From assembly GCA_020881915.1 (NCBI GenBank), contig JAJFPB010000003.1, forward strand, positions 1,426,001 through 1,490,000: a DNA stretch of 64,000 nucleotides, in the 5' to 3' direction. The DNA is from Paramyrothecium sp. XJ0827. Its lineage: Eukaryota > Ascomycota > Sordariomycetes > Hypocreales > Stachybotryaceae. Of this stretch, positions 9,846 through 21,592 are shown piece after piece (position 1 is the first letter of the stretch; the number at the start of each line of letters is the position of its first letter). The notes under the pieces are model-generated. The model saw only the letters and a program-made list of their open reading frames with translations, was not told the DNA's origin and did no database searches. The position numbers were made by a program, and so were the translations under genes.

Positions 9846-12176
9846 TCAATCAGCTACGCAAGGCATCACGGAACTGAGGTTGTGTAAGTCCCACGATGGT
9901 TGCCCCATACACTCTGCATCGGCTCTGGTGATTTCCGTAGAGTCAAGGCACAGCTCGGTTGTTTCGAGGTCCAGCTCCCATGCACCTACTGCAGCATCAT
10001 CGGCGCCGAGCTCTGTAACGGGTGTCGGTATCTCGAGTATCAATGGCGCCCTCGACGATCCATCCGAAAAAAGCCCATTCAAACTGCCGTCGTCTGCTTT
10101 CCAACCCCATGCTTCGGTCAGATCCCGCTTCGTACCCCCCACGTGCCATCCACTTGTCGCGTTGATGCCATCGAGCATTCTCAGCACCTCTTCCTGCTCG
10201 GGCCTTTGCTTTAGGATCGGTGCTGTTGCTACCAGGGATTGTATCGCTACAGGTGCGATCTCGACATCTTGGTTCTCTGCCACTAGACCGCAAATCTGGC
10301 GCGCATGATGCATTTGCAGCCCATACATATATTCGAGCTCCCTAGCAGACCGTATGTTGTATGCTTGTATAAGTATGCACTGCGCAGTATGGTAGAATAG
10401 ACGGCCCAGGACGGTCGCTCTGTTGAGCATTCTTTACTTGTTAGTACCAACAACGACGACGACGAAATGGCATTGTAAACTCACAGTATTATTGGGAATA
10501 GACGTTGCCCTTGCCCTGGAAAGTCCCCATAGTAAGACGGAAACATGGACGTAGGGCATCGATCATCCCACTCGTCGCATAATTGCTTCAGTTCTACCCA
10601 CTTTAGGCGCTCCTTGTTCAGCCGAAGATGCTCGGCCAGCCGATCTTGTTGTCGGAATCGCGGTATAGATGCTCGGAAGCTGGATACGGTGGCAAGGATG
10701 AACAGTATCCTCCGGCACCACAACTGCTCGGCACTCTCAGCGCCCTTGTCAATCCATGGGATGTGTGTCCAGTCTCGTGTGTCTATCGTGCTGCGGCCTT
10801 GAATCAAGCATATTAAACTCTCCGTCGGAATGCCCAGCTGGAAACGAGCTATGCTGTCCTCGAAACCCTTGGAGGGCCACCCGCCTGTGCTAAAGGGAGA
10901 AAGTAAGGTACTCGTCTGCTTCAAGCTCGGGCTTGCCATGCCTCTTGTTGTGCAATTCACACTGAGCAACACACCCGTGGTAGAGCATGCACTATTGTGA
11001 CGATCGTAGACAGCAAGGCAGCGAACCAACCAGGCCACGCCCGCTTTTGGGCCAAAGGTCGCAATGCGCAATCCGTTGGGTGAAGTAACGGAGAGCTTCA
11101 TGACGCCACAAGTTAGCAGGGTATTGAGCAATGCAGTGGCGGTCAGAGTCTCGTAGGACAGGCGTCTCATCAGATCGGCGCTGTTGTTAACACAGTCCAT
11201 CCAGATACCAATTTCTTCAAGGCAGACTTCAAGATGGAAGACGTCTTCCGGCATTCCAGTCGATACACTACTCCCAAAATTCGGGAATATTAGAGACGAG
11301 ATCATGCGTTGTGGGCTTGATAAAGTCTCCATCTCGGAGGCTTGCCATTCCGCCACCTCGGTACCAGCGACCTGGGAAGCATGTTGCTGCAACTCTACAA
11401 TTGGCACGTCTTCGTCACATGATTGGTCCCTGATGAAACGTTCCAAGGACGTTTGTTGATTAGAGGCGGGTTGGACAGGTTGCAGTGCTGCTGTGGCCCG
11501 CGGTTTTGCTTTCCGCTTGGACTTATCCTCAGGCTTTTTCACTCGGAGACAGACGCGGCCGCGGCCGCGTTCAAATCCTTTGAAACAACGACTGAATGCC
11601 TTTGTATCGAATACCGTGAGAGTGTAATAGTCAGAAGGGAGACACTGGTCAGTTTGTGTTGAGGAGGGAGAAGGTGGCTGAAGGCCCACGTCTGGATGAG
11701 TTTTGGCTGAAAAGGAAGGCTCTGGCAGTAACTGGTCATATCTCTCCGCTCCACCGGGGTAGTCGTTGGCCGTCTTCCGCGACTCGTCCTCAAAAGTGAC
11801 TGAGGCCTCACCATCAGCTTGGTACAGGTTGCGCAGGGACAAGCCACTCACAGGTACGACCAGGACGGTGGGCCAGGACTCTGGGAGCTTTGTAAACAAC
11901 CGGGCGATTCCAATTCAATTCGAAACGACGCACACACGTCCGTTGGCTCTTCTTACAGTTCAAGCAGTCAGGAACAGCCTCGTCGCATTTGAGATGGCGC
12001 CTTCTGCAAGTCAAGCACCCAGTACGCACACGTCTGGATTTGAGAGGCGTGGGCGAGCGGCGGCTGCCTAACCTGGGCTTTGTTGAGGCAGGCATTTCGT
12101 GCATTCTCTTGCAGGAATTTCCAGGTTCCAGCGCGGCGCGTTTCTGCTGAGGGTTGCTCTCAAAGATCCGATTCAT
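9846..12176 (-). CDS. Zn2Cys6 transcription factor with fungal-specific C-terminal domain
   Basis: Three exons: 12176-11852, 11799-10485 and 10431-9846 (introns 52 and 53 bp), 741 residues. The binuclear zinc cluster runs [18 protein letters not shown] then CKKSQRTC. The first intron (GTGAGT...CTCAG) restores the conserved [12 protein letters not shown] that follows the cluster in this family. The second intron ends soon after a TACTAAC-like branch point and restores FYHTAQC. The rest matches the fungal-specific transcription factor domain 2 (DUF3468 type). A nuclear DNA-binding regulator is expected; targets are unknown. The start is uncertain: the ATG at 12176 is the first in frame, but an internal Met about 28 residues in (MPASTKP) is equally plausible. 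Confidence 0.85.
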
Positions 12177-13730
12177 CGCTCGGGTTTTATCTTCAATAAC
12201 AGTGGCCGACAGACCTTGCCGCGGGTGATGATCCTATCATTATGAGACTCAATCCTTGAACGGGTAAAGCACCGGAGGAGGCACAGTGCTGCTGCAAGTG
12301 TGCCCACGGCGATTGGACTCGATGCGACAAAGCGGATAAGTACCTGAGACCGTTCAGCTCTGCCTTTCCCTGGCGTATCCCAACGGCCACGTCAATCGTG
12401 ACTGTTTGCGTACAGTGGCCTTGACTGGCTTAGCGGAGTTGAGAATCTAGTAGGAATGCCCGACTGGGGTGCTTCATTGTGTTGCAGTCAAGCGGGAGCC
12501 ATATTTGATTGACGTTTTTTTTGTACGAGCCTTGTTTCGCGACCTTGGCGGGCAGCTTTACTTTTTTGAGACGAGCGTCCCGTCACGTCCCCAATAAGGT
12601 CGCAATCTTCACCAATGGATGTCTTGAGTTCATGATTGGTGTTTCAAGTGCCCCTCGTACTCACCGTGACTTGCGTGCGTACTGCGAAGGGCGGAACACT
12701 TGGGCTATCACTTGCGTTAGCTTTCAGATCCTTACAGTAGGCTTCGCCTAGGTCACACGGCGTTTCAAGTGAGCTTTGGAAGATTGCTTGTTTTGCCAAT
12801 CAATTTCTCGTGCCGGGGGCCTCGAGAAATCCGTCACTTTATACTGTACCACGGGCCGAGGGACTTAAGCTCGTAGTGAGGACGCGGCATCACAAGTGGC
12901 CAGGTCGGATACACTTTCCATGTCTGATCTCTCCTCTTTCGTATACGAATAAAAGGAGCTGGGCACATTGAGGAGGAAAGCCGCATTTGCGGTGGCACAG
13001 CGGTGTTGGAGGATGCGCGCTGTTGTTGCACGGCATTAGGGTCCAGGCCAGCGCCTGGCTTGGGCTTATCCACCGGCTGGCTTTGCTTGTACACGTGAAT
13101 AAGCCCTTCAGGAGAGCATCGGGTCTGGTAAACGAGAGGGTCTGGTGCACGTCAGGCACTCGATGACCTTGGCAGAGCATATAGTTGCATCTCGACGGGT
13201 GCGCGGAATTCCCCGCAACTACAGAATGAATATGATATTCATTTGTCCTGCCGGGCTTCTTTGTGACAGTTTTGCATGGCGGTGAGATTGCCAGCAAGGC
13301 GGCGTCATGTTGTGATACAAGGCGGCGTATTTCATTCATTCAACGGCCGGTCGCATGTGCCGGCATAAGCAGTGTTCCACAGCTTGTGAGGGCAACGGAA
13401 GTCGCGAGACCCATGCCTAGGCGTAAAGTAAAAACAACACACAACAAGTGGTCGGACCAAAGAGGTCATTTCAAGCAGTCGGAAGTTGGAATCATCCAAG
13501 TTCAGAATCTCGCCTTCACGTGACCCACCGTCACCTGGATCCTGGCCCGAACTACGTACCATTTCCACATCGCAACATCCGAATACCGTGCCTTGCTGTA
13601 CTGTATACGAAGTCCTTCAGTGACCTAACCACGAGTCAAATAATATGCAAGGAAGTAGGGTCGATTATGGTGTGAAACAGTTGCCCGCATATTGGAAGAG
13701 CCTGTGAAGAACAGCCCGCCGAAAACCGCA
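12177..13730. other. Intergenic, divergent promoters of the regulator and ASA1
   Basis: About 1.55 kb with only short non-conserved ORFs. Nothing else was recognised. Confidence 0.5.
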
Positions 13731-15173
13731 ATGGCTCCAAGCCCACCCGCGCCGAAATCAATCCTTCGCGGCCACAAGGCTCAGGTCCACGCTGCCGCGT
13801 TCCTGCGCAACAATGAGCGCCTCGCTACGGGAGATGCGGACGGCTTTGTGGTCCTCTGGGATCTTACTATCATGAGGCCGAGGGCTGTCTGGAGAGCCCA
13901 CGAGAATGCAATCTTGGAAGTCAAGGGCTGGGGCCGTGATCGAGTCATAACGTGAGCAGCCCTGTGTAATGCAATACGAGGTTCTAGTCTGACATATGAG
14001 CAGCCACGGGCGTGACCACAAGCTGATTGTGTGGAAAGTTTCCGAGGATGATGAGGAGCGGCTCAGCACTGCTCTCCCGTTGGACGATGTGCCTGTCCCA
14101 CGCCCCCAGCCATGGATTGCTCACTTGTTGGAGGTGAACACCATGAACTTTTGCTCATTCGCCTCGTGTTCCAAGTCGCCTACTAGTCACTCTGCGCCAA
14201 CAGAGGATGCCACGGAGATTCTTCTTGCAGTTCCAAACACCCTCGCGTCAGAAGAAGTACGTTATATCCCACCCTTCAAATGTTGTGCAAGCTCTGATCT
14301 CCCTTGTGCTAGATTGACATATATGAACTCCCGAGCCAGAGTCGCATTCAAACTGTAAAATCTGGGCAAAAAGGGGGCATGGCCATGAGCCTTGCGTTGT
14401 TCCACCATGAAACAGCCCTGGTCCTGATTGCTGCATTTGAGGACGGCTCTGTCTCAGTGCTCCGGCAGAGCGAGGATACCTCTTGGGTCATCACGTACCG
14501 GTCACAGCCCCATTCGCAACCCATATTATCTCTAGACGTGCATTCGACTAGCGAGTATTTCCTCACTTCGGCCGCCGATTCCATGATCGTGAAGCACCCC
14601 ATTCCACTTCTACAACAAGAGGTCCCAGCAACCTTCGATCCGAAGAACCGGGTGATAGAGGAGCTCGACAGCGATGACAAACCCAGTCCATCTATGCTCT
14701 CCTCTGCTCTAAAAGGCGACAATGCAACCACTGCTCGTCTTCCTAACAGTACCTTCAAGCCGTGGGAGCACCCGCTCAAGGTTGTCAACACGAAACACTC
14801 TGGCCAACAGAGCCTGCGCATCCGCTCGGACGCCAAGATCTTCGCGACGGCAGGATGGGACTCCAACGTCCGGGTCTACTCGGCAAAGACACTCAAAGAG
14901 CTTGCCGTGCTGCAGTGGCACACGGTAGGCTGCTACGCCCTTGCCTTTGCCGACATAGCAGCGGCCGATGCTCAGTCCGAAACCGCGTCTACCCCTAATA
15001 TTCCGTCAGGGTCGATTGCCCGCGGATTGTCTTCGGTCAGGGTAGCATCTTCTGCCCTCGTCCCTGGGCGAGACATGAGTGTCAAAGACAGGCGAACACT
15101 TCAGGCGAAAAGCACCCATTGGATCGCTGCTGGAGCTAAAGACGGCAAAGTCAGTCTGTGGGAAATTTACTGA
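13731..15173 (+). CDS. ASA1: ASTRA-associated protein 1, WD40 protein
   Basis: Three exons: 13731-13951, 14004-14256 and 14313-15173 (introns 52 and 56 bp), 444 residues. WD40 repeats are visible: [16 protein letters not shown]...[11 protein letters not shown] at the start, [25 protein letters not shown], and the closing [14 protein letters not shown], so the propeller closes at the C-terminus. This arrangement matches ASA1, a subunit of the ASTRA/TTT assembly that helps fold PIKK kinases such as TOR and Tra1. The ATG at 13731 is the first in frame; the frame is open upstream but only from a TTG. Confidence 0.88.
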
Positions 15174-16250
15174 TTGGTCCTCGAGCTTTCCCAGAGATTA
15201 TCACCTCCCTTAACGGCTATTGATCGCCGGGTGCAAACCCATGAACCACCATTACGTCGATGCCGAGTCCGCGAATACCAGCCATTCGGCACTTATGCCA
15301 AATCAAGCATAAATATGCCTTGTTGGTTACAGCTCGAATATGAAGGCGCACAGTGCCTCTCTACTCAGGATTCGGCTCGTTCCCATGTCATCGGATTTAT
15401 GCACTGAATGCATCGATCGCCAACCCGGTTCCGGAAGTGGTTGATACTCTGCCGGATCTTCGGCGTCCCTCTTGAAGAAAACGTTTGTCAGCTAGGATGG
15501 ATCTAAAATGCGGCAATGCAATCACACGGTTGCGTTCCGACAAGTGCGTCTGGAGAATGGCGTGTCCTGCCCCACCACGTCGATTAAGGCCATCTCAAGC
15601 ACAAGACACATAGATATTTTACTTAAGGGGGGTCCTCAAGTAGCCTTCAGAATGACTTGCCACTTATTGGGCCTTGATAGAGCAATGCACGAGACGGAAG
15701 GTTCCCATGGTTGCAATTCTCAACACTCGTGGCTCCATCATTGTGCCGGGTACTCTTCTGGGGGTTGAAAGGGGTTTTCTTATACCTATAAAGAAATACT
15801 CGTCCCGCACATCGAATTTCTTTCTACCTCGTGGCATCGTGATCTACTCTCATTTCGTATGCTTACATCCCGACCTTTGACCCGCCTCTTCAAAACTAAG
15901 CGCCTGACTTAACAGGTTTTCACACGTTTCCCCAGACTTTGACTGCATGGTGTCCTTGTGCTTCGCAAATACCTACCAATAACCACTTCTCACCCTTTGT
16001 TGAGTCACGCTATCCTTTCGGTTAATTGATCCGGCGTAGCCACTAAACATCGTGACAAAACATGTACTTTGTACAATGCAAGATCATTTGCGGACCACCC
16101 TTGTTAAGAATGCGATTCACTCATTCGCTGAGTCCATCCCACATGTCAAAGAGGTAACCTCAGTCTAACCATGCATCCTCCCACTGTCATCGAATTCATC
16201 AGCCATGTCCACCTTCTCATAGCTCACCAGCGATAAGCCGGGGAGTCAGC
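15174..16250. other. Intergenic between convergent genes, nothing seen
   Basis: About 1.1 kb between the 3' ends of ASA1 and the orphan gene. Short ORFs only, without domains. Confidence 0.5.
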
Positions 16251-17056
16251 TTACCTAGTATATCCGGCCAGCTCCGGATTGTTCTTGCTCAGAATTCGTT
16301 TTGCTGTACATCCTCCCAGTCAGCGTGCTATATCTCAACGTACATCACTGTTCAGGACTCACCGTCGTCCCATATGTTCCCCTGGTGGTTCCCGTTGGCC
16401 AGCTCCCACCACACGCGCAAGATCCACGCCGTGACCAGCAGGTCCCTCAGCTGGGCGCCCATCTCGACGCTCACCACGAGCCGCAGCAGCTGGTCCTCGT
16501 CCACCTCGCGCGCGACGAGGCGGCCCTGCGCGTCGGTCCACTCGTACGCCACGGCGCTGTGGGCCCGGTCCCGCGGCGGCGCCGCCGAGAAGAGCACCTC
16601 GCGGGCCGAGAGGCGCCGCTCGGGCGGGGGCCCGCGCACCGTCCGCAGCACGCGGTAGCCCCGGGTCGAGGAGAAGCGCTTGATCCGGAACGACTCCAGG
16701 CCGAAGCCGCACAGGGCGTCGCGCGACGTGGCCTCGGCGAGGTAGGCGAAGGTGGACCACTCGGCAAAGGTCGGGTGCTTGAGGTCGTAGATGTGCCGCT
16801 TGCGTGTGGATACCTGCGGCGTGCCGTGGTGTGCCTTGACGGTGTAGTCGAGCCGCTCGAGGCGCACGCTATGGTCCGACTCCCTCAGGAAGCCTATCGA
16901 GTGCGAGAACTCGTAGAGCGGCGGCGCATAAGGGTCGCTGGAGTGGATGAAGCGCCCGGCGACGTATAGGGTAGTGGGTGGTAGTATGGCATCAGCGGCG
17001 TTCTCGGTGCCGTCGTTGTACGTCGGAGGTTCCTCAGTGGTTGACAAGGTAGCCAT
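16251..17056 (-). CDS. Conserved fungal hypothetical protein
   Basis: Two exons, 17056-16363 and 16303-16251 (59-bp intron), 248 residues. I do not recognise the family. The protein is soluble and arginine-rich, with no signal peptide. The segment LYVAGRFIHSSDPYAPPLYEF, a middle YEWTDAQGRLVAREVDEDQ and an aromatic-rich region WILRVWWELANGN look structured rather than random. The small second exon is inferred from a GTGAGT donor in the codons before the first stop, a CTGAC branch and a TACAG acceptor. It replaces a short tail with KRILSKNNPELAGY, a sensible helical end. Function is unknown. Confidence 0.65.
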
Positions 17057-17489
17057 GTTTGGCTATTCGGTCCATTCTCACATCGACGTTTTGCAGTAGG
17101 TCTTTTTGGTCACCGTAGTGATCAGCAAAGTGAGTCGTCTCCCTTCAATGAGTTTGAAGTGGAAGCATTCATGGTGAGCTTGGAGATAAGCTAATGACGC
17201 GGAGACGTGGAGTTTAGCGTGCACTCCACAGTTTCATTATTCCCGTTTGCCAAGCCCGCCGGGTTGCCCAGCAAAAGCAAGCTTCTCAATGGAGAAAGCC
17301 CGGCTCTCCTGAAGTATTTACGCTCTTCTTAACCTCATCCATAGTCCCTCTGGTAGGGGAAGATGACTAGTGGTTGTTGTACACCGTGTATTATATCAAG
17401 ACTATGTAGTCAACAATAGCCTCTTACAAAACTCACATGTGGGATTTACTTAACAGCAGCGTAGAGCTTTGAGACCCCATACTGCCAAT

Positions 17490-17781
17490 TTACAGTCTGT
17501 TGCCCATGTTCACGTGGACCGCTTTGATCTGGCTGTACGCCTCCAGCGCTGCCTCACCCAACTCCCTGCCAATACCGCTCTGCTTGACACCGCCGAACGG
17601 CACACGCGGGTCCGAATCCTGACTGCTGTTGACCCATACCATGCCCGCCTCGATCTCGGCGGCTACGCGGTGCGCCCGCTCCAGGTCCTTGGTGAAGACG
17701 GCGGCGCCCAGCCCGTAGGTGGTGTCGTTGGCGCTCGCGACGGCCTCGTCCTCGCTCTTGAAGCGCGTGATGACCACGACG

Positions 17782-17821
<40 letters not shown>

Positions 17822-19153
17822 TGACGTCGGTGAAGATTGTCGGCTCCACAAAGAAGCCCTTGGCGTTGACGTCGAGCGCCTTGCCGCCGGCCGCGAGCCG
17901 TGCGCCCTCGGACTTGCCCGTCTCAATGTACTCGAGGACGCGCTCGAACTGCACCTTGGACACCTGCGGGCCCTGGTACGTGTCCGGGTCCCACTGGTCA
18001 CCCACGCGGCTGACTGTCTTGGTGGTCTCGACGAACTGCGCCACGAAGTCGTCGTAGATGCTGTCTTGCACGAGGATACGTGAGGTTGCCGTGCAGATCT
18101 GGCCCTGATTCGACATGATGCCCAGATGGGACCATTTCACGGCCTGCTCCAGGTCGCAGTCATCAAAAACGAGGAGGGGCGACTTGCCTCCCGTCTCGAG
18201 CGTGATATTCTTCAGGGTCGCCGATGCCATCTTCATAATGTGCTTTCCGGTTGCCGTCGATCCGGTAAAGGCGACTTTGTCTACCAGAGGGTGTTCCACT
18301 AATGCTGCACCGGCATCCTTTCCATACCCGTTGATAACGTTGACTACGCCGGGAGGAAACCCGACTTCCTTGATGAGTGAGGCCAAATAAAGGATGCTGA
18401 GGGGGGTCTGCTCCGCGGCCTTGATGACGACCGTGTTTCCGCAGGCCAGGGCCGGCCCCAGCTTCCAACTGGCCATGGACAGCGGGTAGTTCCACGGGAT
18501 GATCTGGCCCACAACGCCGATGGGTTGACGCAGGGTATACGCAAACTTCTGGGATGTCGTCGAGATGGTCTGGCCAAACGTCTTATCCGCCCAGCCAGCG
18601 TAGTAGCGGAAGACGGTAACGGATTCCACGAGGTCGACGTTCAGGGCCTCGCTGTACGGCTTGCCTATAAGTCATGGTGAGTTCATGCATTCCGCTTGCT
18701 GGATGGCCCCCGATGAGGCGCCAGGCTCTCTAATTGGCAATTGGGGACCGTACCGTTATCCCAAGCGTCGATGGTCGCCAGCACTTCCTTGTGCTGCTCG
18801 ATCTTCTCGGCCAGCTTGTACATGAGGTTTCCTCGTTCAGAACTCTCCATCTTCTTCCAGGCTGCGTCCTTGCGGGCAGCGTAGGCGGCACGCACGGCCC
18901 TGTCTACATCATCTGCGCTAGCTGCCTGGACAGTTGCGATTTCCTTCTCAGTGCTGCAATGTGGAAATCGCGTGTCTGGGTCAGCAATGAAACTCAAAGA
19001 CGAAAACAAACAGGGTTGAGGAACTCACGCGGGATCAATGGACACGATGGTCTGGCCAGAGCTCTGGACAAACTCGTTGTTGATGAACAAACCCGTGGGC
19101 TGCATGTACTTGACACCGTTGGGTGCCTCGAGCTCAGTGAACAACCCGGCCAT
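17490..19153 (-). CDS. NAD(P)+-dependent aldehyde dehydrogenase
   Basis: Three exons: 19153-19029, 18953-18754 and 18664-17490 (introns 75 and 89 bp), 499 residues, the usual length of the cytosolic/mitochondrial ALDH1/2 group. Key features are the Rossmann segment FTGSTATGKHIM, the general base Glu265 in LETGGKSP, the catalytic Cys299 in NQGQICTATSR, EEIFGPVVVITRF and PFGGVKQSGIGRELGE. It oxidises aldehydes to acids, probably acetaldehyde and related compounds, like fungal aldA/ALD5. No clear mitochondrial presequence is seen (MAGLFTELEAPNG), so a cytosolic location is likelier. Confidence 0.93.
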
Positions 19154-21592
19154 GTTTGCAAAGTTGAAGAGGATGAGAATGTTCTTGCAGCGTCAGATAT
19201 CTTGCGGTCGAAGCTGAGCGGGGAGATGTGAGGCGATGGGTCAAGCTTGGAGTGAGGGAGACGTGGGGCTGTTATCGCGCTTCATAGCTACTAGTAGTTA
19301 GACCTGGGACGGACGCCAGCGCCGACCGACTGCCGCCGCCGTGTGGAGTTGTACCGTGTCAAAGTTTGGGCGCCATAGAGCTCATTACTGTTTAAATGCG
19401 TCCCAGTTTCGTAGGGACCAAGGGGGACATCTTCTTTTGTCGAAACCAAGACTCGTTCACTTAAACAATCGTGTTGCTAAGCTGGTACGAAAGCAAATAT
19501 AACGTAAGATATTGGAGGTGAAGATAGTCTCTTATTCCTCCCACCAAGTATATCCCATGCAGAGTCTCTGAATTGGAATTGCCCATGATGTACCAACTAC
19601 CTTAGATTCGATCCGAGGCCTTGACATTTAGACCTACCTGAGCAATTTATTACGGTGCTTTCAGGGCTCTTTGGGGTAGAGGCAGAAGTTTTCACTCGAG
19701 CAAGATGAGGTCCTTAACCTCGAAGTTGAGCAGAACATTCTGGTTCAGGCTCATTACGTCACAAGGTCATGCAGGACAGCTGCAACCTTGCTGTCCTACA
19801 CTAACAATGCTAAATCGCGTGCCCTTGTTGGCAGCGCGGCAGAAGCCGAATTTAGCGGTTCCTCCCACTAACTACCTGGTAAGTAAGGTAAGGTCAGAGC
19901 GTTCATTTGGGCTTGGGTCGAGCATCTTCGGCTCCCATGTAAGTTTCGTACAAGACCTGAGGTAAACCACATATATCCAACGCGTTCTATGGGAGTAGTC
20001 GTCAGTTTTTACGCTAACTTGTTGATGACACCATTTGGTGTATTCAACCGTTCTGCAACAGTCTCAGGCGACCCTTGATGACCGAACCCCCCCCGGATTC
20101 ACCTCGGGTTCTCGGGCAATTCAACGAGATTACATTCCTACCAAAGCATAATCGCGCGCACCCTGGCCCCTACCGCTCCACATTTCTCATGCGCAAAACT
20201 GCAAGACAGTCGGGAGGGCCACGTTCGATGGAGCCCCCATGTTCGCCATGTGTCTGACAGTCACCGGTGGTGGGCGTTTGGTGGCTTGGTGGCTTGCAGG
20301 GCCGGCACGATTGTCGTCCCGATTTCTGGTTTGTGGCTTGCCTTGGCATCGCTCTCCCACATCGTGAATCCAAGGACCACAGCCGTGGGAGCAGCCATAT
20401 GCAGGTCGCGTCCGTTTAACTCCGGCTCATAGATGGAACCATCCATCACTTTGACTCGTTGCCTCTGAATCGATGGCGTCCTCGCTAGAAGCCCTGTAGG
20501 ATTCATTCTGCCGGAGAACAGAACTGTGGCCCGTCTTACAAGGGTCCCATGGTTGGACGCCCGTTTGAAGCATCCTCAGCCTTGCTAACTTCCGCTGCAC
20601 GTCTTTGAGCAACCAATTTGTTGTTCTGGAAACGGAAAGCTAACTGCCCTCTGTAAGCTTGGGCGTAGGGTGGATCTTCTCTTTACGTGGGCTTGTCCCT
20701 TCCTCTCTGGGGACGGCCATGTGCAAACTCGTCTGCAGTTTCGTTCGTTATGCTTGTATCATGACTGGCGCCCCCTTGAATGAGCAGTATTTGTTGCTTT
20801 GGAATTGCGGCAATCTTCGCCGCGGTCTGTATTCACTTAATTGTGTCAGCTTTGAGATCTACCAAGGGCTGTTCTGCCCCTGTATGGTCTGTGGCAGCAT
20901 CTCACCCAAGATCGACCCTGACGCAAACATCCCGGGCTTGTTGCAAGGATGCGAGGTGCCTACTCTTGTGGTGTCCCTGGAGAACGCATGCATGCATGGG
21001 TCAGACACGAACGATTGATTGCCGAATACAGTAGCATGCTCACAACCCCGGCTCTTCTCGACGGAAGAAACAAGCTCTCGACATGGGACCACTAATTCCT
21101 ACCAGGTTGTATGTATGTTGCTTCCAAGTCAAGGGTCTAACCAAGCAACGTCCCCTGACCACAGACGCCCCTCGACCTTGAAAAGATTCGCGCATAGCCG
21201 AGGCCTCGAAAACCGGCACAATTAAGGTTCCGTAAGTCAACGGCTGGCGTCTTTGCACGACATCGAGCGCACACCAAGACCCATTCGACGCATATGCTCT
21301 CCTGATTCATGGCTATAGACCTGTATCATTGGCTTTCTGTTAGACGTATGTCCGTTATGTCCGTCCTTCCTACGACATGACCCGATATCCTGTCATCATG
21401 AAGATTCATGCTGGGCAACCTCGCAGGTTCCGGAACTGGATGCAGAAAAGAACCCCTAGCCCGTTGGGGGCCCTAAGAGGCATTGCAAAGTGATGCCAAC
21501 GACATATAAACTGACGATGCGCCCTACGTCTCATCAAAGGATAAATCACACTCAACAGTCAATCACACTCACAAGCGCAAAACACTGAAACA
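19154..21592. other. Long divergent intergenic region
   Basis: About 2.4 kb between the divergent aldehyde dehydrogenase and MFS genes. It holds only short ORFs without domains. The MFS core promoter is at its right end. Confidence 0.5.
21505..21510 (+). promoter_or_regulatory. TATA box of the MFS transporter gene
   Basis: TATAAA lies 83 bp upstream of the MFS start codon, followed by a CA-rich leader without an ATG. The position suits a short-leader, TATA-driven and therefore probably inducible promoter. Confidence 0.5.

Noticed and set aside
19600..19625. T-loop-like GATTCGATCC suggesting a tRNA
   Set aside because: No acceptor, D or anticodon stems can be paired around it. Other GGTTCRA-like matches lie in coding sequence or in the inverted-repeat elements.
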